A stretch of DNA of 64,000 bases from Sediminibacterium roseum (lineage in GTDB: Bacteria; Bacteroidota; Bacteroidia; Chitinophagales; Chitinophagaceae): NCBI RefSeq assembly GCF_009939005.1, contig NZ_JAACJS010000011.1, positions 214,096-278,095 of the forward strand, written 5' to 3'. Below, piece by piece: positions 18,558 to 27,844 of the stretch (position 1 is its first letter; each line of letters begins with the position of its first letter). The notes under the pieces are model-generated. The model searched no databases, was not told the DNA's origin, and worked only from the letters and a program-made list of their open reading frames with translations. A program made the translations under genes and the position numbers.

Positions 18558-19760
18558 TTATTGAGGGATGATCACTTCAAAAACCGTCCCCTCTCCCGCT
18601 GCAGATTGCAGTTGAAGCGTGCCTGCAAGCTCTTTTACGAGGTGTTGCACAAGCGCGAGACCAAAACCAAACCCCTGCTCGCCATCGGTGCCGTTGTTGG
18701 ATGAACCTTTTCCCTCCATTACCTGCGAAACCATTTGATGATCCATCCCTCTCCCCGTGTCTTTGACCCGGATGACCAGGTTCCCTTTATCGGCTGGCAC
18801 GAGCGAAAGCGTCACTTCTACCGTTCCGTTGTGCCGTGTGAATTTGATGGCGTTTGAAATAAGGTTGCCGGCTATCTGCAACAACCTGCTCTTTGCAACG
18901 GGTATCGTTTCGTTCCCTTCCTGCACCTGTACCGTAAGCGTGATGTTTTTGGAAAGCGCCTGCGGTATGTATAATTTTTCGATCTTCTCTTTGAATGCAG
19001 AAAGATTGAATTCTTCGATGAATATATTTTCAGCAACCTCGTTGGTTTTAGGCATGCTCAGTATCTCACTGGCAAGATCCAGCAGCGATGTGCCGCTTTT
19101 CTGGATCATATTCACGAACGTGAGCACATCGCTTATTTTATTGTTCTCACCCTGCGAGGTGATGATCTGGCTCAGGCTGATAATCCCACCCAACGGCCCG
19201 CGTATATCGTGCGCCACGCGGCGCTGCTTTTCTTTTGATTCCTTCAGCTCCAGTTTCAACCGTTGCACCATCTGGAACGCCGCCAGCCGTTTCACCACTT
19301 CGTGCGCGATGAGTTTGAGCAGTTCAACTTTTTCCGGGCTGATCTCCTTCCCCACTTTATCCATCACACACAAGGCGCCGATGTTGAACCCGTTGCTGGT
19401 TTGAATGGGAACGCCAAAATAATATTTGAGTTTGGGTTCATCGGCTACATAAGATTTATCGCGGAAGCGTTCATCCGTCGACAGGTCCTTTACTTCAAAA
19501 TTCTCTTCGGAAAGAATGGTATATTGGCACACACTGTCTCCGCGCAGCAGTGGGCCGATCGACAATCCGTAGCTTGATACGTTCCATTGCGTAAATGCAT
19601 CGATCAGGTTGATGAGCGAGATAGAAGTGCCGGCAATGCGCGCGGCAAGCATCGTAAGTCCCTTAAGCGATTCCTGCGCATCGGAATAATCAAGGTCAAG
19701 AACAGACAGGCTGCGCAACCTGTCCATTTCATTTGAGTGCACGGGGGGATTTGCATTCAT
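18558..19760 (-). CDS. GAF-domain sensor histidine kinase
   Basis: The 400-residue cytosolic kinase has an N-terminal GAF domain (about 20-160; GDSVCQYTIL, FGVPIQTSNGFNIGALCV). It continues with a HisKA dimerisation helix with phospho-accepting His184 in RRVAHDIRGPLGG and a HATPase_c domain (NLISNAIKFT, VKDTGRGMD, GFGFGLALV). It has no membrane helix, so it should sense a cytosolic ligand or redox state. Its kinase core is of the classic HisKA type, unlike the HisKA_3 kinases upstream. No response regulator lies directly next to it in the same unit; the nearest starts 60 bases upstream on the same strand. Confidence 0.9.
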   Translation of the reverse strand: MNANPPVHSNEMDRLRSLSVLDLDYSDAQESLKGLTMLAARIAGTSISLINLIDAFTQWNVSSYGLSIGPLLRGDSVCQYTILSEENFEVKDLSTDERFRDKSYVADEPKLKYYFGVPIQTSNGFNIGALCVMDKVGKEISPEKVELLKLIAHEVVKRLAAFQMVQRLKLELKESKEKQRRVAHDIRGPLGGIISLSQIITSQGENNKISDVLTFVNMIQKSGTSLLDLASEILSMPKTNEVAENIFIEEFNLSAFKEKIEKLYIPQALSKNITLTVQVQEGNETIPVAKSRLLQIAGNLISNAIKFTRHNGTVEVTLSLVPADKGNLVIRVKDTGRGMDHQMVSQVMEGKGSSNNGTDGEQGFGFGLALVQHLVKELAGTLQLQSAAGEGTVFEVIIPQ

Positions 19761-19820
19761 TGATATTGGATTGAGGGATAAATATAGCGTTGATTTGACA
19801 ATTGCGCGATCGCCAGGCGC

Positions 19821-20450
19821 CTAGATCAACTTATTATCTACCGCGTACCTGATCAGCTCCAGGTTGTTCTGAAAACCCATTTTCTCAAAAACACGCGTGC
19901 GGAACGAGCTCACCGTATTATTGCTCAACACCAGCTGTTTTGCAATTTCAGAGATCGACCTCCCGGAGGCGATGAGCTTGAACACTTCAAACTCCCTGTC
20001 GGTAAGCGTTTCAACGCCTGTTGCGTTGTTGTAATGCTCGAATGCGTCGGCAAGAACATCTGCAACATCGTCGCTGAGGTATTTCCTGCCCGACATGACC
20101 TGGTTCACCGCCTTCACCAGTTCTAGAGTGGCTGCGCCTTTGTTGATGTAACCCATTGCGCCGGCCTTGATGGCGCGCACGGCATACTGGTCGGGTTTGT
20201 GCATGCTTAAGATGATCACAGGTGTTTTGGGCGAATTTTCCTTGATCTGTTTGATCGCGTCCAGTCCCGAATCGCCAGGCGGCATCGAGATATCGCAGAT
20301 GATCACGTCCCATTTCTGTTTGTATACGCATTTCATCAGGTCGATCGAATCGCATACATCAACGATCTCCGCGTTGGGATACGCATCCCTGAGCAACATC
20401 TTGATACCCTCGCGTACAATGGTATGATCATCGGCAATCAGTATTCTCAT
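19821..20450 (-). CDS. NarL/FixJ-type response regulator 1
   Basis: The 209-residue regulator has a receiver domain with acidic pocket ADDHT, phospho-acceptor Asp53 (IICDISMPPGDSG) and Lys in NKGAAT. A LuxR helix-turn-helix follows at about 145-205 (LTDREFEVFKLIASGRS). Its ATG overlaps the stop of the upstream kinase by four bases, so the pair is translated together. It is very close in sequence to two other regulators in this block. Target promoters are not identifiable. Confidence 0.93.
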   Translation of the reverse strand: MRILIADDHTIVREGIKMLLRDAYPNAEIVDVCDSIDLMKCVYKQKWDVIICDISMPPGDSGLDAIKQIKENSPKTPVIILSMHKPDQYAVRAIKAGAMGYINKGAATLELVKAVNQVMSGRKYLSDDVADVLADAFEHYNNATGVETLTDREFEVFKLIASGRSISEIAKQLVLSNNTVSSFRTRVFEKMGFQNNLELIRYAVDNKLI

Positions 20451-21706
20451 GGGTTCTGTTTTTTGGGTATGATGGCATGAACAACCGTTCCCTTGCCGGG
20501 TGCGCTCTCTATCCTGAGTTTCCCGTTTACAGAAGCGGCGCGTTCACGCAGGCCTATCAATCCGAGTGTATCTTTTTTCGAGTTTTTATCGAACCCTTTC
20601 CCGTCGTCTTCAATCTTCATGTGCAGTTCCTCTTTTTCAGAGGTGATGGTCACCTTAACTTTCTTCGCTTCCGAATGATGCACCACGTTGGCAAGCGATT
20701 CCTGCACGATGCGGAACATTTCTGTTTTCAACTTTACCGGCAGCCCGTTGTCGTCGTAATCACAATAAAATTCACAATCGATATCGTGCACATCCGTGAA
20801 TTCACGGCATTGCCATTCGATGGTTGCGTTCAGCCCGAAATCATCCAGTATACTCGGCCTGAGCGACGATGCCATCTTCCTGATGGAAAGGATCAGGATC
20901 TCCAGCGTGTTCGAAGCGTGTGCGAGCCTTTTCTTTTCGTTCTCTTCGAGCGACTGGATGCGTGTATTCAACCAGTCGATGTCGATTTTGAGCGCCGATA
21001 CCAGCTGCCCCAATTCATCGTTCACTTCCCTGGCCATCTGTTTGCGTTCCGCTTCGCGGATGCGCTGCAGGTAGGCGGATAGGTTCCTGAATTCCTTGGT
21101 CTTCTCTTTAAGCGCATCTTCAGCGCCTTTGCGAACGCTGATGTCGCGTACAAACGTGCAGAAGAATTTTTCATCCGCACGATCGATCGCCAACGCAGTG
21201 AACTCTACCGGGAACTCTTTGCCGTACCTGTCTACTGCATTCGTTTCAAGCAAACTGTTCATCCAGGGTGCAGAACCGGTCTGGTGGTATTGAGCCAACT
21301 GGTTTTCGTAAATGGCCTGTTTGTTTTCGGGTGCGATGAGTTTGTACAGTACTTTCCCTTTCACTTCCTCAAAGGTCCAGCCGAAGAGATTTTCTGCCTG
21401 CGTGTTCCAGAAAGTGATGTGGCCATGGTCGTCTGTACAGATGATCGCATCGAGTGATGCCTTCATGATCAGCTGCCGGTTTTCTTCGAGCGAGCGGTTC
21501 ACCTTCAGCAGGTGTTTTTCCTTTTTCTCTTTTGCCAGCAAACATTTGTAAAGGAACAGGCAGCAGCCTGTGATCACAAGCAGGCAGCCGGCGAGTAAAA
21601 TAAACCAGCCCTTGTTGACGACCGAATTTTTGTACGAAAGAAAAATGACCAGGCCCAGCAACAGCAACATGAAAACACCGGCCCGAATTTTCTCAGATAA
21701 ACGCAT
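20447..21706 (-). CDS. PAS-domain HisKA_3 sensor kinase homologue lacking the phospho-acceptor His
   Basis: The 419-residue protein has two membrane helices (about 10-28 and 32-53) with almost no periplasmic loop. A PAS domain follows at about 75-195 (MKASLDAIICTDDHGHITFWN), then a HisKA_3 helix and a HATPase_c domain (FRIVQESLANVVHHS, IEDDGKGFD, GLIGLRER). In HisKA_3 the phosphorylated His lies in a motif of the type REvHDELGQ. Here the motif is REVNDELGQ and residue 229 is Asn (codon at 21020-21022). The neighbouring kinase at 23306-24916 keeps His at this place. Autophosphorylation by the usual route is therefore unlikely. It may act as a regulatory partner or phosphatase for response regulator 1, with which it overlaps. 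Confidence 0.88.
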   Translation of the reverse strand: MRLSEKIRAGVFMLLLLGLVIFLSYKNSVVNKGWFILLAGCLLVITGCCLFLYKCLLAKEKKEKHLLKVNRSLEENRQLIMKASLDAIICTDDHGHITFWNTQAENLFGWTFEEVKGKVLYKLIAPENKQAIYENQLAQYHQTGSAPWMNSLLETNAVDRYGKEFPVEFTALAIDRADEKFFCTFVRDISVRKGAEDALKEKTKEFRNLSAYLQRIREAERKQMAREVNDELGQLVSALKIDIDWLNTRIQSLEENEKKRLAHASNTLEILILSIRKMASSLRPSILDDFGLNATIEWQCREFTDVHDIDCEFYCDYDDNGLPVKLKTEMFRIVQESLANVVHHSEAKKVKVTITSEKEELHMKIEDDGKGFDKNSKKDTLGLIGLRERAASVNGKLRIESAPGKGTVVHAIIPKKQNP

Positions 21707-21863
21707 ATCAGGATCTTTAAAAAATATACTATCCAGGGCTATATCAAGGTATAGTTAAGATAATCGTTTTTTTTGATATACGGCTTTTTTTAGTGGCTGG
21801 TTTGGAAGTTGAGTGGTAGCCACGAATGGGGCATGCTTTTAAATTGCCAAAGTATTGCATGCG

Positions 21864-21902
21864 CAAAAAAAGGAAGGCCACCCCTTAGCCGTGATAGCCT
21901 TC
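21864..21902 (-). terminator. Terminator after response regulator 2
   Basis: GAAGGC (21873-21878) pairs with GCCTTC (21897-21902). On the minus strand the stem is followed by CTTTTTTTGCG, and on the plus strand by TATTTTTTG, so it could work both ways. It lies about 80 bases past the stop of response regulator 2 and before the next kinase gene. Confidence 0.5.
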
Positions 21903-21980
21903 TATTTTTTGTGATCCTTTGTACAAGAATCCCCGGGATGGTTTTCTTACATCTGTTACGGCTGTACCCGCAACGGAAAA

Positions 21981-22610
21981 CTAGTTCACAATCTTATTAT
22001 CGATCGCATACTTGATCAGTTCCAGGTTGTTCCTGAAACCCATTTTTTCAAATACGCGGAGGCGGAATGTGCTGATGGTGTTGGTGCTCAGGTTGAGTTG
22101 TTTGGAGATATCCGAAACAGATTTCCCGGAGGCCAGCAGTTTGAATACTTCGAACTCGCGGTCAGAAAGATGTTCTATGGAATGGTCGTGTTTCTGCTCA
22201 ACCGCATCGGCGAGTATGTAGGCCACGTCTTCGCTCAGGTATTTTTTACCCGACATCACGCGGTTCACCGCGGTAACGAGCTCAAGTGTGGCAACACCCT
22301 TGTTGAGGTAGCCCATTGCACCCGCTTTGATGGCGCGCAAGGCATACTGGTCGGGCGCATGCATACTCAAAATAAGGACAGGCGTTTTAGGCGCATGCTC
22401 CTTGATCTTTTTAATGGCTTCCAGTCCGGAATCGCCGGGCGGCATGGAAATGTCGCAGATAATAACATCCCATTTGGTGGCGGATGCGTTCCTGATCACA
22501 CTTGCAGAATCGGAAACGTCTGTGATCTCTGCAAGAGGATACGCTTCTGTAAGCAACATTTTAACGCCTTGTCGAACAATCGTGTGATCATCGGCAATCA
22601 GAATTCTCAT
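21981..22610 (-). CDS. NarL/FixJ-type response regulator 2 (no adjacent kinase)
   Basis: This 209-residue regulator has the same layout as its two neighbours: receiver with Asp53 in IICDISMPPGDSG, then a LuxR helix-turn-helix (LSDREFEVFKLLASGKS). Residues identical to response regulator 1 dominate, including the GAMGYLNKG segment. It starts 66 bases downstream of response regulator 3 and has no kinase overlapping it, so it may be driven by the kinase at 23306-24916 or by a distant one. It looks like a tandem duplicate. Confidence 0.92.
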   Translation of the reverse strand: MRILIADDHTIVRQGVKMLLTEAYPLAEITDVSDSASVIRNASATKWDVIICDISMPPGDSGLEAIKKIKEHAPKTPVLILSMHAPDQYALRAIKAGAMGYLNKGVATLELVTAVNRVMSGKKYLSEDVAYILADAVEQKHDHSIEHLSDREFEVFKLLASGKSVSDISKQLNLSTNTISTFRLRVFEKMGFRNNLELIKYAIDNKIVN

Positions 22611-22676
22611 AGGATTTATTAATTTGGGGGAAACAATCTACGTTCTAACGTGTATTCAAAGGTTTATAGTATGTGT

Positions 22677-23306
22677 TTAAGATAAATTATTGTCGATCGC
22701 GTACTTGATCAGTTCCATATTGTTGTGAAAACCCATCTTCTCGAAGATCCTTCCACGGAAGGTGCTGATGGTATTGCTGCTTAGCGAAAGCACCTTCGAA
22801 ATTTCAGAGATCGTTTTTCCTGCGGCGAGCAGTTTAAACACTTCGAGCTCGCGCTCCGAAAGTTTATCGATCGAGAATTTGTGGCTGCTGTTTTCGAAAG
22901 CGTCTGCCAGGATATAGGCCACTTCCGGGCTGATGTATTTTCTTCCTGCCAGCACCATGTTCACTGCGTTTACCAGCTCAAGCGTGGCCGCCCCTTTGGT
23001 AAGATATCCGGAGGCGCCGTATTTCATGGCGCGTACGGCGTATTGTTCGGGGGCCTGCATGCTCAGGATGATCACAGGCGTGTTAGGGGAAATGATCTTG
23101 ATCTTTTGCAGTGCCTCCAGCCCCGAATCGCCCGGCGGCATCGAGATGTCTGAAATGATCACGTCCCATTTTTCCCTGTTTACCTGGCGGATCAATTCGG
23201 CCGCATCGGAAACATCAACGATCGCCGCATCAGCGTAGGCTTCGGTCAGCAGCATCCTGATCCCTTCGCGCACAATGGTGTGGTCATCTGCAATCAGTAT
23301 TCGCAT
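22677..23306 (-). CDS. NarL/FixJ-type response regulator 3
   Basis: The start at 23306 gives 209 residues beginning MRILIADDHT, the same as its paralogues; the longer frame to 23339 adds 11 residues overlapping the kinase gene. The receiver has Asp53 (VIISDISMPPGDSG) and the C-terminal LuxR domain reads LSERELEVFKLLAAGKT. Its ATG shares one base with the stop of the upstream kinase (TGATG), a sign of translational coupling. Confidence 0.92.
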   Translation of the reverse strand: MRILIADDHTIVREGIRMLLTEAYADAAIVDVSDAAELIRQVNREKWDVIISDISMPPGDSGLEALQKIKIISPNTPVIILSMQAPEQYAVRAMKYGASGYLTKGAATLELVNAVNMVLAGRKYISPEVAYILADAFENSSHKFSIDKLSERELEVFKLLAAGKTISEISKVLSLSSNTISTFRGRIFEKMGFHNNMELIKYAIDNNLS

Positions 23307-24916
23307 CAGTGTGAATTTTGTTTTGGAATGATCGCGCAAACCGCCGTGCCTTTCCCCTGCTCACTTTCTATGGTAAGCGAACCGTTCACCGACACACACC
23401 GCTCGCGCATGCCGATCAGTCCAAGTGTATTTATTTTTTTTGCCACTTCAAACCCTCTTCCGTCGTCGCGGATCAGGAGAAAGATATGGGCATCTTTTTC
23501 GTAGATCGTTACCATCGCCTTTGTTGCATGCGCATGCCGCTTCACGTTGGTGAGCGATTCCTGGCAAACCCGGTAAAGCGCGGTTTTTACCTGCGTATCG
23601 AGGTTCTCGTCGTTAAAAAAACATTCAAACCCGCAAGCCACGGCATTGATTTCTTCAAATTTTTTACACTGCCATTCGAGCGATGCATTCAACCCCAGTT
23701 CATCAAGCATTCCGGGCCGAAGCTCCGATGCCAGTTTGCGTATGGTGTTGATGAGGAGATCCGTTGTTGAAGAAGCATGCGCGATCCGCTTTGCATGATT
23801 CTCCGGCAGCTCGGGCATTTTTATTTTGATCCAGTCGATGTCCATTTTTACAACCGCAGCCAGCTGCCCGAGCTCATCGTGCACCTCGCGCGCGAGGTAA
23901 CGGCGTTCTTCTTCCCTTACGTTCTGCAGGTGCGCCGATAACTCTTTAAGCTGCACGTTCTTTTGCTGCAATTCATTCTCCGCATTTTTTCTCGCGGTAA
24001 TGTCTACCATTACACCCCGCAGTTTTGCAGGGCGGTCGTCTTCAACCACCACGCTTACAAAATCTGCGAGCCATACCACGCGCCCGTTTTTCGCGATCAT
24101 CCTGTATTCGAACTGGTGTTCGCGTTTCATACGCGTATAATTCTCACAAAAACGCACCACCCACTGCCTGTCTTCTTCATGGATGTGTGAGGTCCAGAAA
24201 TGCGGGTCACCTGTCCAGTCGCTTTTTGGGTAACCGAGTAATTTTTCTGCGTGATCGCTTACATAGGTAAACTGGAAAGTAGCGGCATCGGCTTCCCAAA
24301 CAATTCCGTCGATCGTATTTACAAGCGAATTGAATTTCTCCTGCGAGCGCCTGATGGCATCTTCTGCCATTTTCCGGTCGGTTACATCCTGCATGGCCCC
24401 GATCATCCGTACCGCTTTGCCCGCATCATCGCGTATGATCACGGCGCGGTCCTGCACATAGGCGTATTCACCGTTCACCCTTTTATACCGGTACTCGCCC
24501 ATCCAGTTAGAAGCAGTGCCCGCAACCAGCTCATCGATGCCTGCAAAAACAGAGGGGCGGTCGTCGGGATGGATGTTATCGAAAGAGTGGATATGGTTCT
24601 CTGTAATGCCTGAAATTTTATACCCGAAGATCTTTTCATACCCTTCGCCCCAGTATAAATGGTCGTTTACAATGTCCCAATCCCAAATGGCATCAAATGT
24701 TGCCTTGGTAGCGTAGAGGTATCTTTCGTTGCTGACCCGCAGGGCCTCTTCTGTAGAGGTTTCTTTCCCGGCCTGTAACCGTTCCGCAAGCGCGGCTTCT
24801 TTTCGCAACGCTTCGTTATCGGCAAGTAATGCTGAATATGCATAACGCAATTGGTCGTACTTCGCTCTCAACTCTTTCACAGAATTTTCTGCATCCATAA
24901 CCAACGTTGTATTCAT
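23306..24916 (-). CDS. Two-PAS-domain HisKA_3 sensor histidine kinase
   Basis: The 536-residue protein is soluble. A short coiled-coil start (about 10-45) is followed by two PAS/PAC domains (about 65-185 and 190-310; FDAIWDWDIVNDHLYWGEG and IDGIVWEADAATFQF). The HisKA_3 helix has His346 in REVHDELGQ, and a HATPase_c domain follows (YRVCQESLTNVKRHAH, IRDDGRGFE, GLIGMRER). It should autophosphorylate in response to a cytosolic signal and pass phosphate to response regulator 3, to which it is coupled by a TGATG junction. Confidence 0.92.
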   Translation of the reverse strand: MNTTLVMDAENSVKELRAKYDQLRYAYSALLADNEALRKEAALAERLQAGKETSTEEALRVSNERYLYATKATFDAIWDWDIVNDHLYWGEGYEKIFGYKISGITENHIHSFDNIHPDDRPSVFAGIDELVAGTASNWMGEYRYKRVNGEYAYVQDRAVIIRDDAGKAVRMIGAMQDVTDRKMAEDAIRRSQEKFNSLVNTIDGIVWEADAATFQFTYVSDHAEKLLGYPKSDWTGDPHFWTSHIHEEDRQWVVRFCENYTRMKREHQFEYRMIAKNGRVVWLADFVSVVVEDDRPAKLRGVMVDITARKNAENELQQKNVQLKELSAHLQNVREEERRYLAREVHDELGQLAAVVKMDIDWIKIKMPELPENHAKRIAHASSTTDLLINTIRKLASELRPGMLDELGLNASLEWQCKKFEEINAVACGFECFFNDENLDTQVKTALYRVCQESLTNVKRHAHATKAMVTIYEKDAHIFLLIRDDGRGFEVAKKINTLGLIGMRERCVSVNGSLTIESEQGKGTAVCAIIPKQNSH

Positions 24917-25099
24917 GAATAAATTTTTATATAGCGCTGGTTGATCCTGGCTGTTTTAGAGTATAAGGAATAAAACATAAAATAATGGATTAATTCATCC
25001 TCAAAAAATAGACTACAGGGAACAATGTATGTGGTACTAAAGAGTTTTTGCGTAGTGCATCGACTACACAAAGAAAACGTCACCGGCAAACCGGCCGCG

Positions 25100-25164
25100 C
25101 ACAACAAGGAACAAAAGATGTGATTACGTGTCAAAATCACACCATCTTCTGTTTCCTGTTGTGC
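25100..25164. repeat. Long imperfect hairpin downstream of the HYR-repeat gene
   Basis: The left arm begins CACAACAAGGAACAAAAGATG and the right arm ends with its near-complement CATCTTCTGTTTCCTGTTGTG. A nested TGATT/AATCA pairing extends the stem towards a loop of about ten bases. Together the arms span about 27 bases each with a few mismatches and a small bulge. It lies 22 bases beyond the stop of the HYR gene. No U-run follows, so it may be a 3'-end stabiliser or terminator, or a decayed repeat element. The remaining 180 bases to the kinase start hold no recognisable gene. Confidence 0.55.
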
Positions 25165-25185
25165 CGGTTGTTGCTTTGCGTGGGT

Positions 25186-27309
25186 TTATCGCACCTTTAA
25201 TAACTGTATCACTTTGCGCTCGCTGCCCTGTATGAATTCGGCAAAATAAGAGCCCGGTAAGTACGAGTGTCCCACCTGGATGGTACTGTTGGCTGCCAGT
25301 CCTGCTTTTGCATCCACCACTCTTCCCTGCGCATCTACCACGCGGAGATAAACCGGCTGTCCGTTTCTTGCCTGTATCTTGAGTGTGAAATAACCCGTAC
25401 TTGGGTTTGGCGCCACGGTTATTTGCAAGGCTTCTTCTGTGGCAGTTTCTTTTAAACCGCCTGCAAACGCAACAGCTGCATTATTGCTTGCCTTTTTCCT
25501 GGTGGATGTTACGGTTACGGTTTGTGTTGCGGTTGTGGTGTTGTTGTTTACATCGGTGGCGGTCCAGGTTACGGTTGTTGTGCCAACCGGGTAGCTTGCC
25601 GGTGCATTGTTGGTTATGCTCCTGATGCCGCAGTTATCGCTGGCTGTTGGCGTACCCAGGTTCACATTGGAAACCGAACTGTTGCCGGTTGATGCGCTGA
25701 TGTTGGATGGAGCTTTCAGTACAGGTTTCTGCGTGTCTGTTACCGTTATGGTAAACGATTTTGTACTGGTGTTCCCGCTTACGTCTTTCGCCGTAACGGT
25801 AACAACAGTTGAGCCCGTTGCAAATGTTGATCCCGGGTTTTTACTGTAGGTGAGCGTAACGGGACTTCCGCAATTGTCAACCGCAGATGCCGTATAGGTT
25901 ACCACTGCACCGCAGGCATTCAGGTCATTCGCTTTGCTGATGTTGGATGGAACGCTGATCACCGGCGCCGTACGATCCTGCACGGTGATCACCTGCTTTG
26001 CAGTGGCCGTATTGCCCGCCGCATCTTTCGCTGTCCATGTGCGTGTGATGGCATAATTGTAACGTGTTACCGAAGTTGTACCCGATCCCTGCGTGCTTAC
26101 CTGGCTGAAAGTAACAACGGGCGATGCGGTGCAATTGTCACTCACCACAGGTTTGGTTGCCGCCGGAATGCCATCACAGCTCACTGTTGCATTGGCAGGT
26201 GCGTTGGTGAATACGGGCGCCTCTGCATCTTTCACAATCACGGTTTGGGTGGCGGAAGTTTGGTTACCGCTGTTGTCGGTTGCCGTCCAGGTCACAAGAT
26301 TTGTTCCTGTGGGCAGCTGGCCGTTTACGTTGTTGCTGATCACCACAGACCCGCTGTTATCGGAAACTGCCGGCGGGGCAAGTGCTGCACTGCTTCCGCA
26401 TTGGCCCGGCGTATTGTTGAGGGTGATGGTCGCCGGCGGGGTGATCTTTGGTTTCTCGTTGTCTACGACAACAACTGTTTGTGTCGTAACATTTGTATAA
26501 CCAACTTTATCGGTCACCGTCCAGTGAACAACGGTTGTGCCGATCGGGAAAAATGCAGGTGCATCGTTCTCTACAGAAACAACGCCGCAATTGTCGGCTG
26601 TCACCGGTGTGCCGAGGTTAACCGTTGCGCCGTTTTTCGCGGGCTCGCTGTTTACAGTAATATCTGTTGTGCTGATGGAAGGAAGTTCGTTATCGATCAC
26701 CGTGATCCATTGCGTAGCGGTATCCGAATTACCATATCGGTCGGTACCCGTCCATGTAACAAGAAATGACCCTACGGGGAAATAAGCGGGTGCATCATTT
26801 GTAAAGGTTACGCTGCCGCTGTTATCGTAATAATCCGGTGTAAAAAGCTGCACCGCCGCGCCGCACTGGCCGGGGTCGTTTACCACCGAGATCTCGAACA
26901 TTCTTGCGATATAGGGTTTCTCGGTGTCTACAACCGTTACTTTCTGAACCGCTGTCAACACATTGCCGTCTGCATCGGCTGCTTTCCAGGTAACATCGGT
27001 CGTACCGATCGGAAAACCATTGGGTGCGTTGTTGGAGATGGTAAATGCGCTGCGGCCGTCTCCACTGGAAACAGAAGCGGCGCCGAGGGGTACATTGGTA
27101 GCTATGTTCAGCCAGGGATCGGTGCTCACGGTAATATCTGCAGGCGCATTAAAGGTTACGGACCTGCCGTCTGCCAAAACCAAACGTACCGGGTTCAAAC
27201 GGTTTTTACCGGATTGATCCGTACCCGGGCGCTCAGCCCCGGCAACGGATGAGAGAAGAAGAAAAAACAAGGCAACAAAACAGAGGGGTGATTGTAGACT
27301 TTTTTTCAT
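25186..27309 (-). CDS. Secreted HYR-repeat protein with T9SS sorting domain
   Basis: The 707-residue protein has a signal peptide (1 to about 25, ending VAGAE). About seven immunoglobulin-like HYR repeats of roughly 75-85 residues follow, each ending in patterns like PVGTTTVTWTATDVNNNTT and a linker such as QTVTVTDTQKPV. The C-terminal 80 residues (APNPSTGYFTLKI, GRVVDAK, GSYFAEFIQG, KVIQLLKV) form a type A sorting domain recognised by the type IX secretion system. It is therefore expected on the cell surface or released, probably as an adhesin or structural protein. The sorting domain is close to that of the 2145-residue protein next to it. Confidence 0.88.
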   Translation of the reverse strand: MKKSLQSPLCFVALFFLLLSSVAGAERPGTDQSGKNRLNPVRLVLADGRSVTFNAPADITVSTDPWLNIATNVPLGAASVSSGDGRSAFTISNNAPNGFPIGTTDVTWKAADADGNVLTAVQKVTVVDTEKPYIARMFEISVVNDPGQCGAAVQLFTPDYYDNSGSVTFTNDAPAYFPVGSFLVTWTGTDRYGNSDTATQWITVIDNELPSISTTDITVNSEPAKNGATVNLGTPVTADNCGVVSVENDAPAFFPIGTTVVHWTVTDKVGYTNVTTQTVVVVDNEKPKITPPATITLNNTPGQCGSSAALAPPAVSDNSGSVVISNNVNGQLPTGTNLVTWTATDNSGNQTSATQTVIVKDAEAPVFTNAPANATVSCDGIPAATKPVVSDNCTASPVVTFSQVSTQGSGTTSVTRYNYAITRTWTAKDAAGNTATAKQVITVQDRTAPVISVPSNISKANDLNACGAVVTYTASAVDNCGSPVTLTYSKNPGSTFATGSTVVTVTAKDVSGNTSTKSFTITVTDTQKPVLKAPSNISASTGNSSVSNVNLGTPTASDNCGIRSITNNAPASYPVGTTTVTWTATDVNNNTTTATQTVTVTSTRKKASNNAAVAFAGGLKETATEEALQITVAPNPSTGYFTLKIQARNGQPVYLRVVDAQGRVVDAKAGLAANSTIQVGHSYLPGSYFAEFIQGSERKVIQLLKVR

Positions 27310-27796
27310 GGTACTGGATTTAGTATTAAAACTAACCCTGCCAGCACAACGGCCTAAACAGTTCTGCTGGTCCTGGTTTTTGAACTTTTGCTTATCTCCT
27401 GCCGGTCAAACTCCTCCTTTTTCACCGTGAAAAAGGGCCCTATCTCACTAAATCTACCTTAGAAAATACATGTAATCGGTTTCATAGAAATCACCAGGTT
27501 ATCCCCAAATGACAGGATAATGATACAACATTTTTTAAAATTCCAAAAAAACAGGGGAAAAATTGCCGCAAAAAATCAGCTGAAACCGAAAATACAACCA
27601 CCGGAAATCCAATATCTTATAACGGTCACTTGAAAAACGCTACCCGCGCGAGCCGGCTGGTTGGGCAGAAATGGCCTGACCGTATTAGGGGGCCTTCGGC
27701 GGTAAAAATGAGCCACCCCGGTATTCCCGGCGAGGTTAGAACGGCGGTTCAAACGCGGTTCCCGAGAACCGGGACGGCCTGCCTTTAAAAAAGAAA
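27310..27796. other. Non-coding spacer between two surface-protein genes
   Basis: About 490 bases separate the HYR gene start from the terminator of the giant gene. The half nearest the HYR gene is AT-rich (around 27460-27600) and is the likely promoter region. The other half is GC-rich with short inverted segments such as GGTTCCCGAGAACC at 27760-27773. No convincing open frame or RNA gene was seen. Confidence 0.5.
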
Positions 27797-27821
27797 AGCC
27801 CTCCGTTCAGAACGGAGGGCT
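27787..27821 (-). terminator. Strong intrinsic terminator of the giant surface-protein gene
   Basis: AGCCCTCCGTT (27797-27807) and AACGGAGGGCT (27811-27821) form a perfect 11-bp stem with a three-base loop. On the minus strand it runs into TTTCTTTTTT. It lies 23 bases after the stop at 27845. Confidence 0.9.
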
Positions 27822-27844
27822 CAACTGTATAGAAGTTTTGAAGA

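Noticed and set aside
24913..25140. 75-codon minus-strand frame in the kinase-HYR spacer
   Set aside because: It overlaps part of the long hairpin, has an uneven composition and no family resemblance; most likely chance.
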